A DNA stretch of 15,295 nt, taken from positions 1-15,295 of the forward strand of contig JAPOLP010000039.1 in NCBI GenBank assembly GCA_029977045.1, read 5' to 3'. Under the pieces are notes generated by a model. The model was not told the origin of the DNA and made no database searches. It worked only from the letters and a program-made list of their open reading frames with translations. The DNA comes from Planctomycetota bacterium (GTDB lineage: Bacteria > Planctomycetota > Planctomycetia > Planctomycetales > Planctomycetaceae). Below, in pieces: positions 15,129 to 15,295 of the stretch (position 1 is its first letter; each line of letters starts with the position of its first letter). A program made the position numbers and the translations under genes.

Positions 15129-15176
15129 CGTTTCTCGCTCAAGACAACTTTGCGACTTTCTATGACAAGATATTAG

Positions 15177-15200
15177 CCCCGTGCTTTAGCACGGGGTTTT
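15177..15200 (+). terminator. Rho-independent terminator after the tyrosine kinase gene
   Basis: CCCCGTGC (15177-15184) and GCACGGGG (15189-15196) form a perfect 8-bp GC-rich stem with a TTTA loop, followed directly by TTTT and later by a CTCTTTTAG stretch. It lies 48 bp after the kinase stop, so the exosortase-kinase transcript probably ends here. AGCCCCGTGCTTTAGCACGG is also, from memory, a repeated motif in planctomycete genomes. The remaining window to 15295 shows no gene. Confidence 0.75.
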
Positions 15201-15295
15201 GGCCGTTCTCTTTTAGTTTGACTGGCTTGTTTGGGGTGCCCCCCTCGCCAACACGCGGGGCCCCGGCGCAGATATCTACATAAGAAACATCACAC

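Overview
The window looks like a chromosome fragment of a member of the Planctomycetota. This rests on gene content: a DUF1501 family tail, a PQQ sugar dehydrogenase fused to diheme cytochrome c, a large membrane-anchored HEAT-repeat protein, a PEP-CTERM/exosortase pair, high GC, and many palindromic intergenic repeats, several beginning with GTAGC. No rRNA, tRNA, CRISPR array, transposase or integrase was seen.

Left part (1-3737): the 3' end of a DUF1501 gene carries an in-frame TGA inside its conserved EFGRTP motif. Its end overlaps a complete phosphatidylserine decarboxylase gene (psd) as TGATG. A long gene on the minus strand converges on psd and encodes a secreted beta-propeller sugar dehydrogenase joined to a two-heme C-terminal region.

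Middle (3738-10296): after a 341-bp divergent gap comes a 994-aa HEAT-repeat protein with one N-terminal membrane segment. Next is a lipoprotein sugar-binding protein and an RbsC-type permease, separated by a palindromic repeat and with no ATPase gene beside them. The permease converges on a VIT1/CCC1-type transporter gene across about 200 bp of nested palindromes that start at the permease stop codon.

Right part (10297-15295): this is a cell-surface and exopolysaccharide module. A PEP-CTERM protein gene (minus) is divergent from an exosortase gene (plus). The exosortase is followed after 36 bp by a Wzz/BY-kinase polysaccharide co-polymerase with a C-terminal alternating tyrosine tail, and then by a hairpin terminator. 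The likely logic is that the exosortase processes the adjacent PEP-CTERM protein while the kinase controls synthesis or export of the polysaccharide the processed proteins join. More genes of the pathway probably lie outside the window.

No clearly new multi-gene system is evident. The most unusual material is the intergenic palindromes: two have paired or reciprocal sequence swaps between arms, and four genes end at a TAG inside a GTAG motif, mostly next to such repeats.
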